A stretch of 11,307 nt of DNA, from contig CAJVYE010000014.1 in NCBI GenBank assembly GCA_913009285.1, forward strand, positions 1 through 11,307. Reading direction: 5' to 3'. This stretch comes from an uncultured Nitrospirota bacterium. Its GTDB lineage: Bacteria; Nitrospinota; Nitrospinia; SZUA-224. Below are positions 11,010 to 11,307 of this stretch, in pieces (position 1 is the first letter of the stretch; each line of letters opens with the position of its first letter). Below the pieces are notes generated by a model. That model did not search any database. It was not told the DNA's origin and worked only from the letters and a program-made list of their open reading frames with translations. The translations under genes and the position numbers were made by a program.

Positions 11010-11150
11010 ATGAACTTTAAGTTTGAAGTCAAAGAAAGATTGAACAGAATAGATATGAGATTGAATCGAATTCTGGAGATCTTAAATGGGAAACCGACAG
11101 AGATTACACGACTTGAAAAGCAGAATAAAGACTTGATGGATCGCTTTATA
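11010..11150 (+). CDS. coiled-coil protein, 5' part only
   Basis: AGGGAGGA lies six bases before the ATG. The 47 real codons (MNFKFEVKERLNRIDMRLNR..., then ILEILNGKPTEITRLEKQNK) have hydrophobic residues at heptad spacing and many Lys, Arg and Glu, typical of a coiled coil. There is no membrane segment in the visible part. The frame then enters the sequencing adapter and would end at a stop at 11169-11171, which is artificial, so the true C-terminus is missing. It follows the holin after a gap of 78 bases. A function cannot be assigned. Confidence 0.7.
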
Positions 11151-11207
11151 GATCGGAAGAGCGTCGTGTAGGGAAAGAGTGTAGATCTCGGTGGGCGCCG
11201 TATCATT
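11150..11207. other. Illumina adapter sequence (artefact)
   Basis: Starting with AGATCGGAAGAGCGTCGTGT, the 58 bases match the reverse complement of the Illumina TruSeq universal adapter as I know it, through CGCCGTATCATT, with one mismatch (G for T at 11195). It is read-through from a short insert that was not trimmed before assembly. The minus-strand frame across it encodes the familiar adapter peptide RRPPRSTLFPYTTLFRS. The base at 11150 could belong to either side of the join. Confidence 0.97.
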
Positions 11208-11307
11208 AAAAAAAAAAAGAAACAAAACAACGGTCATTTTCATTACATTAAACATAGTTATCTACTCTACTCTGCCAGTCGACTCACACCACCCCATCGT
11301 ATGTACT
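11208..11307. other. post-adapter poly-A and read noise
   Basis: Eleven A directly follow the adapter, as in reads running past the end of the fragment, and the remaining bases have no open frame or recognisable content. They should not be treated as phage sequence. Confidence 0.85.

Noticed and set aside
1..11149. tRNA genes and CRISPR arrays
   Set aside because: No cloverleaf with a GTTCGA-type arm and matching acceptor was found in the gene-free stretches, and no regularly spaced repeats of 24-40 bases with unique spacers exist.
10901..11230. 109-residue minus-strand frame
   Set aside because: Its N-terminal part is translated Illumina adapter plus poly-A; it is an artefact.

Overview
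The window looks like most of an assembled contig from a tailed double-stranded DNA bacteriophage (Caudoviricetes). The phage assignment rests on a small and large terminase pair, a fibre-type protein with repeated phage fibre motifs, an M15-type cell-wall peptidase and a three-helix holin of the gene-transfer-release type. The host cannot be named. Promoters are ordinary sigma70-like boxes, ribosome binding sites are strong and purine-rich (AGGAGG, GAGGGG), and three genes use non-ATG starts (GTG once, TTG twice). No portal, major capsid or tail-tube gene is present, so a large part of the genome is missing.

Layout. Positions 1-426 have no gene and include a 23-A homopolymer between a G/T-rich and a C/T-rich stretch; this end may be partly artefactual. 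Positions 427-1194 hold two minus-strand genes of unknown function behind a good minus-strand promoter (1288-1316), with a hairpin between them and a minus-strand terminator after them (about 390-424). Positions 1195-2080 are a long non-coding region rich in repeats: hairpins, a 12-bp palindrome, repeated TGGTAATC boxes, a 32-bp imperfect tandem repeat, a dyad site that recurs exactly 4.4 kb away inside the terminase gene, and a 39-base purine tract. It ends in a strong plus-strand promoter (1993-2021). It resembles a control, origin or packaging region.

From 2081 to 11150 all genes are on the plus strand, tightly packed, with no clear intrinsic terminator, so they probably form one late operon. 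The order is: an HEVGH metallopeptidase-like protein; a 57-residue basic protein; terminase small and large subunits; a set of small beta-rich or repetitive proteins, including a 164-residue protein built on a P-x-[F/Y] repeat; a short GLSDDDHPQY protein; a larger fibre protein with a C1q-like end; two small proteins, one membrane-anchored; an M15 peptidase (endolysin); two Fn3-like proteins; a holin; and the beginning of a coiled-coil protein. DNA packaging, surface or fibre proteins and lysis therefore lie next to each other.

The right end is not biological. From 11150 the sequence becomes an Illumina adapter (one mismatch), followed by a short poly-A and about 90 bases of probable read noise. 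The last gene is cut by this artefact and nothing after 11149 should be annotated as phage sequence.
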